Assembly: GCA_020073265.1 (NCBI GenBank)
Contig: JAIQFN010000064.1
Coordinates: 1 to 35,061 of the forward strand
Reading direction: 5' to 3'
Length of the DNA: 35,061 bases
Source: Terriglobia bacterium
GTDB taxonomy: Bacteria; Acidobacteriota; Terriglobia; Bryobacterales; Bryobacteraceae
The position numbers and the translations under genes were made by a program. The notes under the pieces are model-generated. The model worked only from the letters and a program-made list of their open reading frames with translations. It was not told where the DNA came from and made no database searches. Positions 8,297-18,101 of this stretch are shown here, piece by piece (the stretch's first letter is position 1; each line of letters begins with the position of its first letter).

Positions 8297-9293
8297 GTCG
8301 GCCTCCGTTCGCTATAGACGAAGCGCTCCAGATCCGTCACCGGCTCCCAGGTCCCCGCCTCAGCGAAGGCCACGGCATCGTCGATTTCGGCTGCGATGTC
8401 GCGCTCCAGGCGCTCCAGATCGGAGTCGAGGATGGCTCCCTGTTGCTTCAACGACGACTCGAGATTCGAAATAGGGTCGCGCTTTTTCCACTCTTCGACT
8501 TCCGCCTTGGCTCGATACAGCTCGGGATCGTACATCGAGTGCGCTCGAAAACGATAGGTCCTGCACTCCAGAAAGAAAGGACCTTTTCCGGCGCGGATCG
8601 CGGCGAGCGCCTTCTGCGCAGCGGCTTCGACTGCGAAAACGTCCATTCCATCGACGGCCTCGGCGGCCATCCCGTAGGCGGCGGCCTTCTTCGCCAGGTC
8701 GGTTGCGGATTGGGCCAGATCCAACCGCGTACCCATCGCGTACAGGTTGTTCTCGCACACGAACAGGACCGGCAGCCGCCAGAGTGTAGCGAGATTCAGG
8801 CTCTCGTGAAATTCCCCTTCGGCGACGGCGCCATCGCCGAAGAAGCAGCCCGTGACAGTTGTTTTTCCGCGCATCTGGTCGGCCAGGGCGAGGCCGACCG
8901 CCACAGGCAAACCTCCGCCGACAATGGCGTTGCCGCCGCAGAAGCGAGTCTTGGCGTCGAACAGGTGCATCGAGCCGCCTCGCCCGCGGCTGCAGCCTTC
9001 CTGCTTGCCGTAAAGCTCCGCCATGATGGCGCGAGCCGGGATTCCGCGGACCAGTGCGTGGCCGTGCTCCCGGTAGGTCGCGACGATGCCATCCTCAGGC
9101 CCTAATGCCTGCACCACGCCAACTGCCACGGCTTCTTCGCCGTTATAAAGATGTAGAAAGCCGCGGATCTTCGCGGCGGTGTAGAGCTCGGCGCAGCGCT
9201 CTTCGAGCCGGCGAATACGCAACATCTGCTTCAGGCATTCGATAGCGTGCGTGCGTTCCACCGCCGGCGCGGACTGAACTTCCAAGGGAGGAC

Positions 9294-9297
<4 letters not shown>
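8293..9297 (-). CDS. 2-oxoacid dehydrogenase E1, alpha subunit
   Basis: A 334-residue thiamine-diphosphate-binding alpha subunit. The ThDP motif starts at GDG (154-156, [17 protein letters not shown]) and closes with ENN about 30 residues later. [19 protein letters not shown] is the family signature before it. It pairs with the adjacent beta subunit. The start at 9297 overlaps the acetyl-CoA synthetase stop by four bases (ATGA), so the whole block from the synthetase to the carrier protein is a chain of overlapping genes. Pyruvate is the likeliest substrate; acetoin is an alternative. Confidence 0.93.
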
Positions 9298-11054
<1,757 letters not shown>

Positions 11055-11185
11055 AACTCTCAAGACGCCTTGCTTGGATAGTGACGATGAGCATGTGAAC
11101 TTCCAGCAAATGCAGGCAACCGATTCAGAATGCGGGCCTTGCAGAGGATGGAAGTGCGCAACCTCGCGCCGTGAAACTGCGGGAT

Positions 11186-12073
11186 TTAACCCACAATCTG
11201 CCGAGACGAGTCCGCTTCCTCATGTCCGAATCCGTTCCCGAGCAGCAGCAGAGGCACCTCGACTTCGCGCAACAGGGCTTCGAAGGATTCGACGTCCTTG
11301 AGCAGTTGCCGATCCGCCAGAACCAGCAGAACCGCTCCTTCGTCTTTCACCGCGCGCAGCAGGCTGGTTTTTTGGTCCGGATCGACTCGCCGGTATCGGA
11401 CTTCGATGGCCCGGCCTTGCAGCAGGCTCCGAATCTCGGCCAGCGTCTTCTCATAGTCGGCTGTGCAGACCAGAACCGTGATGCCTTGGGCCCCAGGTCT
11501 CGCCAGCGAGGCGGTGACCAGCAAGGCGCTCTTGGAAGCCGGTGAGCCGTCATAGTAGACCGCCAGCCGCAGGTTGCCTAGCACGGCGCGTCGCGAGATC
11601 AGCAGCAGGGGAATCCTGCTGGTCGCGAGCTCGAGCGCAGTGGAACCGATTCGCAACCGGCTGCCGGAGGACCAGCCCAGCCTGCCGATGGCCACGATGT
11701 CGCTTTGGCCGGCCGCGGTCCGCAACACGGATGTGACCTCGCCACGCACGGTCTGAAATGACCATCGCAGTTGAGCGCGATGCGCGGCGGCCGCCAGCGT
11801 GTTTCGGATTTGCTCGGACTGAGCTCTCAGCTTGCGCTCCATGATGGCGCGGTTCAGAGGAGCCTGGCTGGCGGCCGGATACGCGATCTCTCTGGCGGAG
11901 GGGGAATCCGCCATGCGAAGCAGCGCAACGTCCTCGACAAACAAACCGGCCAGCTCGGCCTCCATCCTGGCCGCTAGGTCGACGGCCATTTCCAGCGCCG
12001 CCACACTGTCCGGGGAGGCATCCAGCGCGACCAGAATCCGCCGGATCGCATGGCTGGTGTCGGGATCGCTCAC
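11186..12073 (-). CDS. Universal stress protein, two-domain, divergent
   Basis: A 295-residue Usp-like protein. The first domain begins [20 protein letters not shown] and contains the insertion seen in long bacterial Usp proteins ([16 protein letters not shown]). Its nucleotide loop is [20 protein letters not shown]. The second domain ([20 protein letters not shown]) lacks a clear G-x2-G-x9-GS motif, so only one half may bind ATP. The start is GTG 12073, which forms a GTGA overlap with the stop of the Lon-like protease gene; a longer in-frame reading upstream is composed of implausible sequence. Coupling to a protease and a CBS gene supports a stress or energy-sensing role. Confidence 0.88.
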   Translation of the reverse strand: MSDPDTSHAIRRILVALDASPDSVAALEMAVDLAARMEAELAGLFVEDVALLRMADSPSAREIAYPAASQAPLNRAIMERKLRAQSEQIRNTLAAAAHRAQLRWSFQTVRGEVTSVLRTAAGQSDIVAIGRLGWSSGSRLRIGSTALELATSRIPLLLISRRAVLGNLRLAVYYDGSPASKSALLVTASLARPGAQGITVLVCTADYEKTLAEIRSLLQGRAIEVRYRRVDPDQKTSLLRAVKDEGAVLLVLADRQLLKDVESFEALLREVEVPLLLLGNGFGHEEADSSRQIVG

Positions 12074-14505
12074 AGTTGTGTCTCGGTGAGTATTCGCCGC
12101 CCGGCCGCCAGCCGCTTTTGAGCCAGCTCGATCAGGCGCGTCTCGACTCTCTGGTTCACGCTTCCCTCGGGAAACCTTCCGGAGGCGTCGCGCTCGCCGG
12201 CCGGTATGCCGGTCAGAATCTCGATGCCCTGGTCGATGGTCTCCACCGCATAGACGTGGAATTTGCCGGCTTGGACGGCCTCCACGACATCGCGCCTCAG
12301 CATCAGATGCCGGATGTTGGAGCTCGGGATCAGCACTCCTTGTCCATCCAACGTCCCTCGATTCCTGCACAGATCGAAAAATCCTTCGATTTTCTCGTTG
12401 ACGCCTCCGATGGCCTGAATCTGCCCATGCTGGTTGACGGACCCGGTGACAGCCAGGGATTGCTGGATGGGCAAACCGGAAAGGGCGGAAAGCAGCGCAT
12501 ACAGTTCCGCGGATGAGGCGCTGTCACCTTCCACCGCGCCGTAGGACTGCTCGAAGACCAGGCTCGCGGACAGCGACAGAGGATGATCCGGAGCATAGCG
12601 CGCGCCGAGAAAGCCGGAGAGAATCAGCACGCCTTTCGAGTGAATGGGGCCGCTCAGCTCCACTTCCCGCTCGATGTCGATGACCTCGCCCCTGCCGAGC
12701 CGGATGCGCGCGGTGATCCGGCTGGGATGTCCGAAAGCGAAGTCCGCCAACTGGATCACCGAGAGGCCGTTCACTTGGCCGACTCGTTCGCCTTGCGTGT
12801 CGACCAGAATCGTACCGTGCAGGAACTCCTCGAGCAACCGGTCCCGCAGCCGGTCCGCGCGATGGATCTGGGCATCGATAGCCCGTTGAACATCCTCAGC
12901 CGTGACAGCGGGCCGCGCCGCTTCGCGCGCCCAGTAATCCGCTTCCCGGAGCAAGTCCGCCAGCGTTCTGCGGTGCGCCAAGACTTTTTGTGCGTCTCCC
13001 GCCAGGCGCGAGCTCTGTTCGATGACACGTCCCACCGCGCCACGGTCGAACGGGAGCAGAGCGTCCTGGCGAGCGATGGTCCCGATCAATCGCGCGTACA
13101 GCAGATGGCTATCGGCGTTTCGCTCCATGCGCTCTTCAAAATCGGCGGCCACCTTGAAAAGCTCGCCGAACTCGGTATCGAGCGAGGAGAGCAGGTAATA
13201 GAGCAGTCTTTCGCCCACCAAGACGACTTTGACGTTCAGTGGAATCGCCTCGGGCTCCAGCGAGACTGTACTCACCAGGCTCAACATCTGCCCGAGTGAC
13301 TCGATGCGAATCTGGGAGGACTGCAAAACTCGCTTGAGAGCGTCCCAGGCATACGGTTGAACCAGCAGCTTGTAGGCGTCCAGAATCAGATAGCCGCCGT
13401 TGGCACGATGCAGTGCTCCCGGCCGGATGAGATTGAAGTCGGTGGAGAGCGCTCCCATTTGCGCTATGTATTCGATCTCGCCGACCAGGTTCTGATAAGT
13501 GGGATGGTCCTCGTACACCACGGGTGCGCCATGGTTCGCGCTATGATCCACCAGAACATTTACCTGGTAGCGGCGGAAGAAGGCCGGGCCCTTGGGCGCG
13601 TGAGGCAGAAACATTCCCATCAATGCTGCCAGGGGATTGTCCGGCGGCGTCAGGAACTCATCCACGTTTGCGATCACGTCCTGCTGAATGCGGTCCAGGA
13701 ACCCGACCACTTCCGGCAGGTCGGCGTGCTTCTTCCGCAGATCCTCGATGGAGTGGCCCACTGCGAACGCCGCCACTTCATCGTTCAGCGCTCGAATCTT
13801 CTCCCGCACTTCCTGCTGCCACTTTGGCACCTGGTGCAGGACGGCCTGCAGCTTCTGCTGCGTTTCGGACATGGCCGCCTCGATCCGCTGATGTTCCGGT
13901 TCGGGCAACTGCTCGAACGCCTCCGGGCTGATCACCTCGCGATTTCGCGTCGGCGCCAGTATCCAGCCAGTGGGAGTCCGAAGCAATGCGACGTCTTTCT
14001 CGCCGGCCTCCCGTTGTATTTCTTCAAAGGCCTTTTCCTGGCGATCCTTGAGTTCCTGTTCAACGACCTGCTTGCGCGCCCGGTAGCTCTCAGATTCGAA
14101 TGCGGACGGGATGGCGGAGCGCAGATGGTCGATCAACCGGTGCACGTCATCGCGCAGCAGCACGCCTCGGCCGGGTGGAAGCTTCAGCGCATGCGGCGTC
14201 TCCGGACTATCGAAATTATTGATATAACACCAGTCATCTGCAGGCGGCTCTTGGGCAGCCCTTTTTTGCAGGAAGGCGCTAACGCTCGCATACTTGCCGG
14301 TTCCGGCGGGTCCCAGCAGATAGAGATTGAAGCCCTGCCTGCGGATGCCGACGCCGAATCGGACGGCTTCGAGCGCGCGTTCCTGGCCGACGAACTCGGT
14401 GAGGTCTTCCAACTCGGCGCTGGTGTTGAACTTGAATTCCGCCGGATCACAGCGGCGGAACAGGGCCTCCGGGGGCAAGCATTTTGTATCGACAGCCGTG
14501 ACCAT
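12070..14505 (-). CDS. Lon-like ATP-dependent protease (AAA_32 / Lon C-terminal domain)
   Basis: An 811-residue protein of the Lon-related family with an AAA_32-type ATPase, not classical LonA. Walker A is LLGPAGTGKY (K71), early in the protein. The long coiled middle region (about 120-270) is followed by NGGYLILDAYKLL. The C-terminal Lon peptidase domain has EGDSASSAE with the nucleophile S662 and GGVNEKIEG with K705, an intact Ser-Lys dyad of the LonB-like (GDSAS) type. The start ATG 14505 is six bases from the CBS gene stop. No transmembrane segment is evident, so it is likely a soluble protease acting on damaged or regulatory proteins under stress. Confidence 0.92.
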   Translation of the reverse strand: MVTAVDTKCLPPEALFRRCDPAEFKFNTSAELEDLTEFVGQERALEAVRFGVGIRRQGFNLYLLGPAGTGKYASVSAFLQKRAAQEPPADDWCYINNFDSPETPHALKLPPGRGVLLRDDVHRLIDHLRSAIPSAFESESYRARKQVVEQELKDRQEKAFEEIQREAGEKDVALLRTPTGWILAPTRNREVISPEAFEQLPEPEHQRIEAAMSETQQKLQAVLHQVPKWQQEVREKIRALNDEVAAFAVGHSIEDLRKKHADLPEVVGFLDRIQQDVIANVDEFLTPPDNPLAALMGMFLPHAPKGPAFFRRYQVNVLVDHSANHGAPVVYEDHPTYQNLVGEIEYIAQMGALSTDFNLIRPGALHRANGGYLILDAYKLLVQPYAWDALKRVLQSSQIRIESLGQMLSLVSTVSLEPEAIPLNVKVVLVGERLLYYLLSSLDTEFGELFKVAADFEERMERNADSHLLYARLIGTIARQDALLPFDRGAVGRVIEQSSRLAGDAQKVLAHRRTLADLLREADYWAREAARPAVTAEDVQRAIDAQIHRADRLRDRLLEEFLHGTILVDTQGERVGQVNGLSVIQLADFAFGHPSRITARIRLGRGEVIDIEREVELSGPIHSKGVLILSGFLGARYAPDHPLSLSASLVFEQSYGAVEGDSASSAELYALLSALSGLPIQQSLAVTGSVNQHGQIQAIGGVNEKIEGFFDLCRNRGTLDGQGVLIPSSNIRHLMLRRDVVEAVQAGKFHVYAVETIDQGIEILTGIPAGERDASGRFPEGSVNQRVETRLIELAQKRLAAGRRILTETQL

Positions 14506-14511
14506 GCGCGC

Positions 14512-14964
14512 CTATCGCCGCACCTCGGCCTCACGCGCCTGTTCCCGCGAGACCAGCTTGGCCAGTTCGCCCATCTCCTCGGCCAGCAGTTGGATCAAAT
14601 CATCCAGAGACAGGATACCCACCAGCCCGCCGTTGCGATCGACTACCGGCATTCGGCGGATGCCGTTCATGCGCATGTGTTGCATGCATTCAAAAACGCC
14701 CTGATCCTCCCGGACCGTCACCAGTTCCCGGACTCCCAGGTCGCCGAGTGCAAAAACGGCCGGATCCAGGGCTTCGGCAACCACGTTGCGAACGATGTCC
14801 CGATCTGTGATGATCCCGATGGGAACCACGCGGCCGCCGGCCTCTTCTCGAGCCACCACAAGATTACCCACGTGGTGCTTGGCCATCAACTTAGCAGCCT
14901 CTCGAACGGTCGTATCCCGGCCCGCGATGACGACATCGCGCACGCAAATGTCACCTACCGGCAT
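14512..14964 (-). CDS. Tandem CBS-domain protein
   Basis: A 150-residue protein made almost wholly of two CBS motifs: VRDVVIAGRDTTVREAAKLM with IGIITDRDIVRNVV, and VRELVTVREDQGVFECMQHM with VGILSLDDLIQLL. Pairs of this kind bind adenine nucleotides and report energy charge. ATG 14964 is chosen because GGAGG lies six bases upstream; the alternative TTG at 14979 would overlap that ribosome site. It follows a 68-residue protein gene and precedes the Lon-like protease by six bases, so it is near the head of the long operon. Comparable small CBS proteins (such as Hrp1 in mycobacteria) belong to hypoxia regulons. Confidence 0.92.
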   Translation of the reverse strand: MPVGDICVRDVVIAGRDTTVREAAKLMAKHHVGNLVVAREEAGGRVVPIGIITDRDIVRNVVAEALDPAVFALGDLGVRELVTVREDQGVFECMQHMRMNGIRRMPVVDRNGGLVGILSLDDLIQLLAEEMGELAKLVSREQAREAEVRR

Positions 14965-14978
14965 TGTGTACCTCCGCA

Positions 14979-14995
14979 AGTTTCTCCGTGAAACT
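14979..14995. promoter_or_regulatory. Inverted repeat upstream of the CBS gene
   Basis: AGTTTC-TCCGT-GAAACT: perfect six-base arms with a five-base spacer, immediately before the ribosome binding site of the CBS gene. It could be an operator or a small mRNA hairpin. A weak -24/-12-like sequence (15007-15022, minus) ends 11 bases upstream. Confidence 0.3.
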
Positions 14996-15040
14996 ACGGG
15001 TCGTTGTGCACGTCAGGGTCCACCCAAGGTAGGACTGATA

Positions 15041-15247
15041 TCAGACGGGCGCGGGCTGTTGGACTGGCTGCGCGGCCTGAACCTGTTGAATGAGCGCTTC
15101 CACGGTTGCCTGGCGCTCCTTCAGGCCCACACGGAAGTTGGCGGTATCGGTTTGCCGGATTTCAACAAGCAATTCTTTTTGTTCGCTTTGCAACAGCTCC
15201 AGGATCAGGCTCAACTGCGGCCCCGACAGAACAAGTGGCTGTGTCAT
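15041..15247 (-). CDS. Small hypothetical protein at the head of the CBS-to-ACP operon
   Basis: A 68-residue soluble protein beginning MTQPLVLSGPQLSLILELLQ, predicted mostly helical (SEQKELLVEIRQTDTANFRV) with a Gln/Pro/Ala-rich tail. I recognise no domain; the ELLQSEQKELLVEIRQTDT pattern recurs in small acidobacterial and proteobacterial proteins of unknown role. Support for its being real: GGAG ten bases before the ATG, an excellent sigma-54 promoter (15270-15285) whose predicted start gives a 12-base leader, and its position 76 bases before the CBS gene in the same direction. Confidence 0.72.
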   Translation of the reverse strand: MTQPLVLSGPQLSLILELLQSEQKELLVEIRQTDTANFRVGLKERQATVEALIQQVQAAQPVQQPAPV

Positions 15248-15269
15248 GCGCCCTGGCTCCTGAGTTGGC

Positions 15270-15285
15270 AGCAAGACGAATGCCA
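15270..15285 (-). promoter_or_regulatory. Sigma-54 promoter of the nine-gene small-protein/CBS/Lon/Usp/Acs/E1/E2/ACP run
   Basis: Minus-strand TGGCATTCGTCTTGCT matches TGGCAYGNNNNTTGCW at 11 of 12 positions, with a perfect -12 block. The predicted +1 is about 15259, 12 bases before the ATG at 15247. It lies in the region divergent from the radical SAM gene. Confidence 0.75.
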
Positions 15286-15341
15286 CAAACGGAGAAATCC
15301 GGCGCCGGCGCGCTAGAATAGTTGCAGGAAGTTCCACCGCA

Positions 15342-16430
15342 CTGAAGACCCTAGCTGTCCAACTCACCGAACTAAGCCAGGAATCCGAGCTTTTCGAAGT
15401 CATCGACGCCCAACGCCTGCGCTGCCTGGCGTGCGGACATCGCTGTCCTATCGGAGCGGGCTTCCAGGGCGTATGCAAAGTTCGATTCAACCGCGGCGGA
15501 AAGCTGTTCGCTCCCTATGGGTACGTGAACACTGTCCAATGCGACCCCATCGAAAAGAAGCCGTTCTTTCACGTGCGGCCGGGTGCGCTGGCGCTCAGCT
15601 TCGGCATGCTGGGGTGTGATCTGCATTGCGGCTACTGCCAGAACTGGGTTTCGTCGCAGGCGCTCCGCGACACGCGTTCGGCTATCGATTTCACCCGGGC
15701 CCAGCCGGAGCAGATCGTCGACGCCGCGCTGCGGCATGGTGCGGACGCAGTGGTGAGCACCTACAACGAACCGCTGATCACGGCCGAATGGGCGGTGGAG
15801 GTCTTTCGCCGGGCGCGCCAGGCCGGGCTATTGACGGGCTTCGTGTCCAATGGAAACGCGACGCCCGAGGTCTTGCGCTACCTTCGCCCTTGGCTGGACC
15901 TCTACAAGGTGGACTTGAAGAGCTTCGACGATCGCCGCTATCGCGAGCTGGGCGGGCGGCTGGGGCCGATCCTGGATTCCATCCAGCAGATTCATGAGAT
16001 GGGCTTTTGGCTGGAGATCGTGACGTTGATTGTGTCCGGCTTCAACGACTCGCTAGCAGAGCTCGAAGCCATGGCGAAGTTCATCGCCGGCGTTTCGGCT
16101 GACATCCCCTGGCACGTGACCGCTTTTCATCCGGACTACAAGATGATCTCTCCCGGGGACACTTCCGCCAAAACCCTGCTGCGTGCGGTGGAGATCGGAC
16201 GGGCGGCCGGATTGAAATTCGTGTACGCCGGCAACCTGCCAAGCGAAGTCGGCGGCTGCGAAGACACGTGCTGCCCCGCCTGCGACGCGACGCTGATCCG
16301 CAGGCGCGGGTTCCGGATTCTTGAAAATCGCATGAGCGATGATGCGGCTTGCCCGGAATGCGGCGTCAGAATCCCGGGCGTGTGGATTCGGCCGACGCTA
16401 GCGAACGTGGCCGACCCGCAACGGAATTGA
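15342..16430 (+). CDS. AmmeMemoRadiSam-system radical SAM enzyme (PflA-like), non-canonical start
   Basis: A radical SAM protein with the cluster motif C-x3-C-x2-C (CDLHCGYC). The full family N-terminus is present in frame upstream of a GTG at 15525: cysteines in RCLACGHRC, VCKVRFN and the DPIEKKPFFH signature. No ATG, GTG or TTG occurs in frame between the upstream stop (15261) and this region. CTG 15342, with AGGAAG ten bases before it, gives LKTLAVQLTELSQESELF and a 362-residue protein, and is my preferred start. The C-terminus (CEDTCCPACDATLIRRRGFR, CPECGVRIPG) is a zinc-ribbon-like tail. The usual partners AMMECR1 and Memo are absent here. The substrate is unknown. The last codons lie in the upstream copy of a direct repeat. 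Confidence 0.82.
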   Translation: MKTLAVQLTELSQESELFEVIDAQRLRCLACGHRCPIGAGFQGVCKVRFNRGGKLFAPYGYVNTVQCDPIEKKPFFHVRPGALALSFGMLGCDLHCGYCQNWVSSQALRDTRSAIDFTRAQPEQIVDAALRHGADAVVSTYNEPLITAEWAVEVFRRARQAGLLTGFVSNGNATPEVLRYLRPWLDLYKVDLKSFDDRRYRELGGRLGPILDSIQQIHEMGFWLEIVTLIVSGFNDSLAELEAMAKFIAGVSADIPWHVTAFHPDYKMISPGDTSAKTLLRAVEIGRAAGLKFVYAGNLPSEVGGCEDTCCPACDATLIRRRGFRILENRMSDDAACPECGVRIPGVWIRPTLANVADPQRN

Positions 16431-16472
16431 TCACGCCGCGGCGACGGCGATCGGCTTCGCCTTGGCCGCGGG
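16371..16472. repeat. Direct repeat, copy 1 (radical SAM 3' end plus ghost of Hsp20 3' end)
   Basis: Ungapped match to 17443-17544 at an offset of 1072 bases; 16381-16472 differs at 14 of 92 positions and 16426-16462 (37 bases) is identical. Here the plus-strand radical SAM tail is intact, while the minus strand (about 16475-16429) encodes TPAAKAKPIAVAAA followed by a stop, an orphan copy of the Hsp20 C-terminus. It is in frame with, and beyond, the stop codon of the PEP-CTERM gene. Confidence 0.85.
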
Positions 16473-16484
16473 TGTTAGAACGGA

Positions 16485-17315
16485 TTACGACTCGGTTCTC
16501 TTCGCCTCAAACGTATTTCGGCGGGCGAACGCGAACCGGCTCATGCCAAGCAGCGCAGCGCCCAACAGAAGCAGCGAACTGGGTTCAGGCACGGGTGCGG
16601 TTGTGTCGAAGGTAAACGCGGTGGGTGTCCCATCCCAACTCGCGCTGGCGCCGTTGGAGGCCCATAGCCAGAAGGGGTCGGCAATACCATAGCCCGAGGA
16701 AAACGGGTTCCCCCCAACAGCGGTCAGATCACTGAAGTCCTGCACCACAATTCCGGCGTCTTGACCAATCAGGCCGTACGACCCTACAAAGTTGTTGCCA
16801 TCGGTGGAATAGGTATCCCCAACATATTCAACAACTGAAGAACCGGAACCCGAAACCCAGCGCAAACCGCCGGAGACATGCTCGCCAACAATGTTCCCGT
16901 TCAGGTCAACAAAGTTGAAGAAGAGAATTGCCTTATCTTCAGCGGTGGCATTGCTGTCTGCAGTGATAGACTGGCCGCCTGCGAATCCCAAGGCGAAGCC
17001 GTTGCTCAGCGGAATGAATGTGAAATCGCTTGCGCTCCACTGAGTCGGATATGTATATGTCTGGGTATTGCCGTCGTAGTAATAATTCACAATGCCCAGG
17101 CTGGTGAAAGTGAATTGGAGAGAGCCGATATCGCAGGTTGTGCCGATCACGTCGGCTAGGCTGCCGCTGCTACACACTGGGTCCGCGAATGCGGAACCCG
17201 CGAAAAGGGCACAAAAGAGTGAGAGAGATACTGCGCGACGACAGAATATCGTTTTGTTCCGCGGATGTTCTAGACGTGCCGGATTAGCCAGAAAGCTGTA
17301 ACGATTCGAAGGCAT
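16485..17315 (-). CDS. PEP-CTERM sorting-domain protein
   Basis: A 276-residue exported protein. A signal peptide (RRAVSLSLFCALFAGSAFA, about 26-44) precedes a Ser/Gly/Asn-rich, beta-strand-type body with no recognised catalytic motif. The C-terminus is a canonical PEP-CTERM signal: VPEPSSLLLLGAALLGMSRF followed by a basic tail (AFARRN). Such proteins are processed by exosortase and are linked to biofilm or exopolysaccharide matrix. No exosortase gene is in the window. The gene is visibly richer in A+T than its neighbours and lies precisely between the two copies of a direct repeat, both signs of recent acquisition. A near-perfect sigma-54 promoter lies upstream; PEP-CTERM genes in other bacteria are known to be RpoN/PrsR-dependent. 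Confidence 0.9.
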   Translation of the reverse strand: MPSNRYSFLANPARLEHPRNKTIFCRRAVSLSLFCALFAGSAFADPVCSSGSLADVIGTTCDIGSLQFTFTSLGIVNYYYDGNTQTYTYPTQWSASDFTFIPLSNGFALGFAGGQSITADSNATAEDKAILFFNFVDLNGNIVGEHVSGGLRWVSGSGSSVVEYVGDTYSTDGNNFVGSYGLIGQDAGIVVQDFSDLTAVGGNPFSSGYGIADPFWLWASNGASASWDGTPTAFTFDTTAPVPEPSSLLLLGAALLGMSRFAFARRNTFEAKRTES

Positions 17316-17374
17316 GGGTGATTCCTTTCTCGCATTCTGGTGCGCTCGGACGATTAACGAACCCCAAAGCTGCT

Positions 17375-17390
17375 AGCACGAAACGTGCCA
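17375..17390 (-). promoter_or_regulatory. Sigma-54 promoter of the PEP-CTERM gene
   Basis: Minus-strand TGGCACGTTTCGTGCT matches 11 of 12 consensus positions, with a perfect -24 block. The predicted +1 is about 17364, giving a leader of about 49 bases. It sits between the start of the gene and repeat copy 2, so it travelled with the inserted segment. Confidence 0.8.
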
Positions 17391-17442
17391 AATAGCCGGT
17401 GTTGTGCGACTGTGACTAGGATCGGGAATTCTCACTGCCGAA

Positions 17443-17544
17443 ATCCCAAGGAGCCGGACTCGGCCAACGCCCGCGAGCATGGCCGAGCCCCAACGGCATT
17501 GATCACGCCGCGGCGACGGCGATCGGCTTCGCCTGGGCCGCCGG
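17443..17544. repeat. Direct repeat, copy 2 (Hsp20 3' end plus ghost of radical SAM 3' end)
   Basis: Partner of 16371-16472. Here the minus-strand Hsp20 tail is the functional copy, while the plus strand reads AEIPRSRTRPTPASMAEPQR before a stop, a drifted version of the radical SAM tail VRIPGVWIRPTLANVADPQR. The reciprocal pattern shows that the radSAM/hsp20 convergent junction was duplicated, with the PEP-CTERM segment between the copies. Confidence 0.85.
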
Positions 17545-18009
17545 CGCTTTGGCTGCCGTGATGTGGAGCATGCCCTTGTCGAGCGTAGCGCGGGTCTTGT
17601 CTATATCGATGGGCTGCGGCATTGCGAACCGCCGGCATACGTTGTTCGGGCCAAACTCCGTCCAGAGCACCTTGGCCTCCTCGGCCTTCTTCTCCGGCTT
17701 GATCTCGGCGTGCACCACGATCTCAGAAGGCGTGGCCGTGACCTGCACCTCGCCGGCGTCGAAGCCTGGTAGCGTCATCTGGAGTTGGTACCCGTCGCCC
17801 TTCTCGTCCAATTCCGCAGCCGGCCAGCCGAATACTTCATGCTCCGCCCGGAACCAATCGTCGAGCGCATGTCCTAACGCTCGCCCTCGCTTCTCGAACA
17901 GCTCGAATGCCCGCTGACGGACATCCGCAAAACGCTTCTCCATTTCCTCGAAGATCGGAAGCGGCTGCATGCCTGGCTTTTCGATCTTCTGAACAGTGAT
18001 ATTTGCCAT
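17503..18009 (-). CDS. Hsp20/alpha-crystallin small heat-shock protein
   Basis: A 168-residue cytoplasmic holdase. The alpha-crystallin domain spans about 58-150 (FGWPAAELDEKGDGYQLQMT, LPGFDAGEVQVTATPSEIVV, CRRFAMPQPIDIDKTRATL, with GMLHITAAK as the last strand). The C-terminal tail is Ala/Pro/Lys-rich (APAAQAKPIAV), with PIAV in the place of the usual I-x-I/V oligomerisation motif. ATG 18009 has a perfect GGAGG eight bases upstream. It is expressed from a -24/-12 promoter at 18048-18063, divergent from a SagB-type gene, rather than from an evident heat-shock (sigma-32 or HrcA/CIRCE) promoter. The 3' end lies in the repeat described above. Confidence 0.95.
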   Translation of the reverse strand: MANITVQKIEKPGMQPLPIFEEMEKRFADVRQRAFELFEKRGRALGHALDDWFRAEHEVFGWPAAELDEKGDGYQLQMTLPGFDAGEVQVTATPSEIVVHAEIKPEKKAEEAKVLWTEFGPNNVCRRFAMPQPIDIDKTRATLDKGMLHITAAKAPAAQAKPIAVAAA

Positions 18010-18047
18010 AGTTACACCTCCAGTCCGTGTCAGGACAAAGCCCACGT

Positions 18048-18063
18048 AGCAGTTCTGGTGCCA
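18048..18063 (-). promoter_or_regulatory. Sigma-54 promoter of hsp20
   Basis: Minus-strand TGGCACCAGAACTGCT matches 10 of 12 positions with exact GG/GC spacing. The predicted +1 is about 18037, giving a 28-base leader containing the GGAGG site. It faces away from the promoter at 18102-18117. Confidence 0.7.
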
Positions 18064-18081
18064 TCCGCCAACTCCTCCGTT

Positions 18082-18100
18082 GAGACGCCGGCATCGTCTC
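18082..18100. promoter_or_regulatory. Inverted repeat between two divergent sigma-54 promoters
   Basis: GAGACG-CCGGCAT-CGTCTC: six-base perfect arms around seven bases, in the 38-base gap separating the hsp20 and sagB -24 elements. It is a candidate activator site, though unusually close for an enhancer. I did not find the same motif at the other sigma-54 promoters. Confidence 0.3.
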
Positions 18101-18101
18101 T

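Noticed and set aside
13357-14991. Long open frame on the plus strand opposite the Lon-like protease
   Set aside because: It is the antisense shadow of two well-supported genes; its translation is rich in His/Gln/Arg with no motif, as expected from complementary high-GC coding sequence. Several other long antisense frames (for example 9582-11081 and 3270-4283) were set aside for the same reason.
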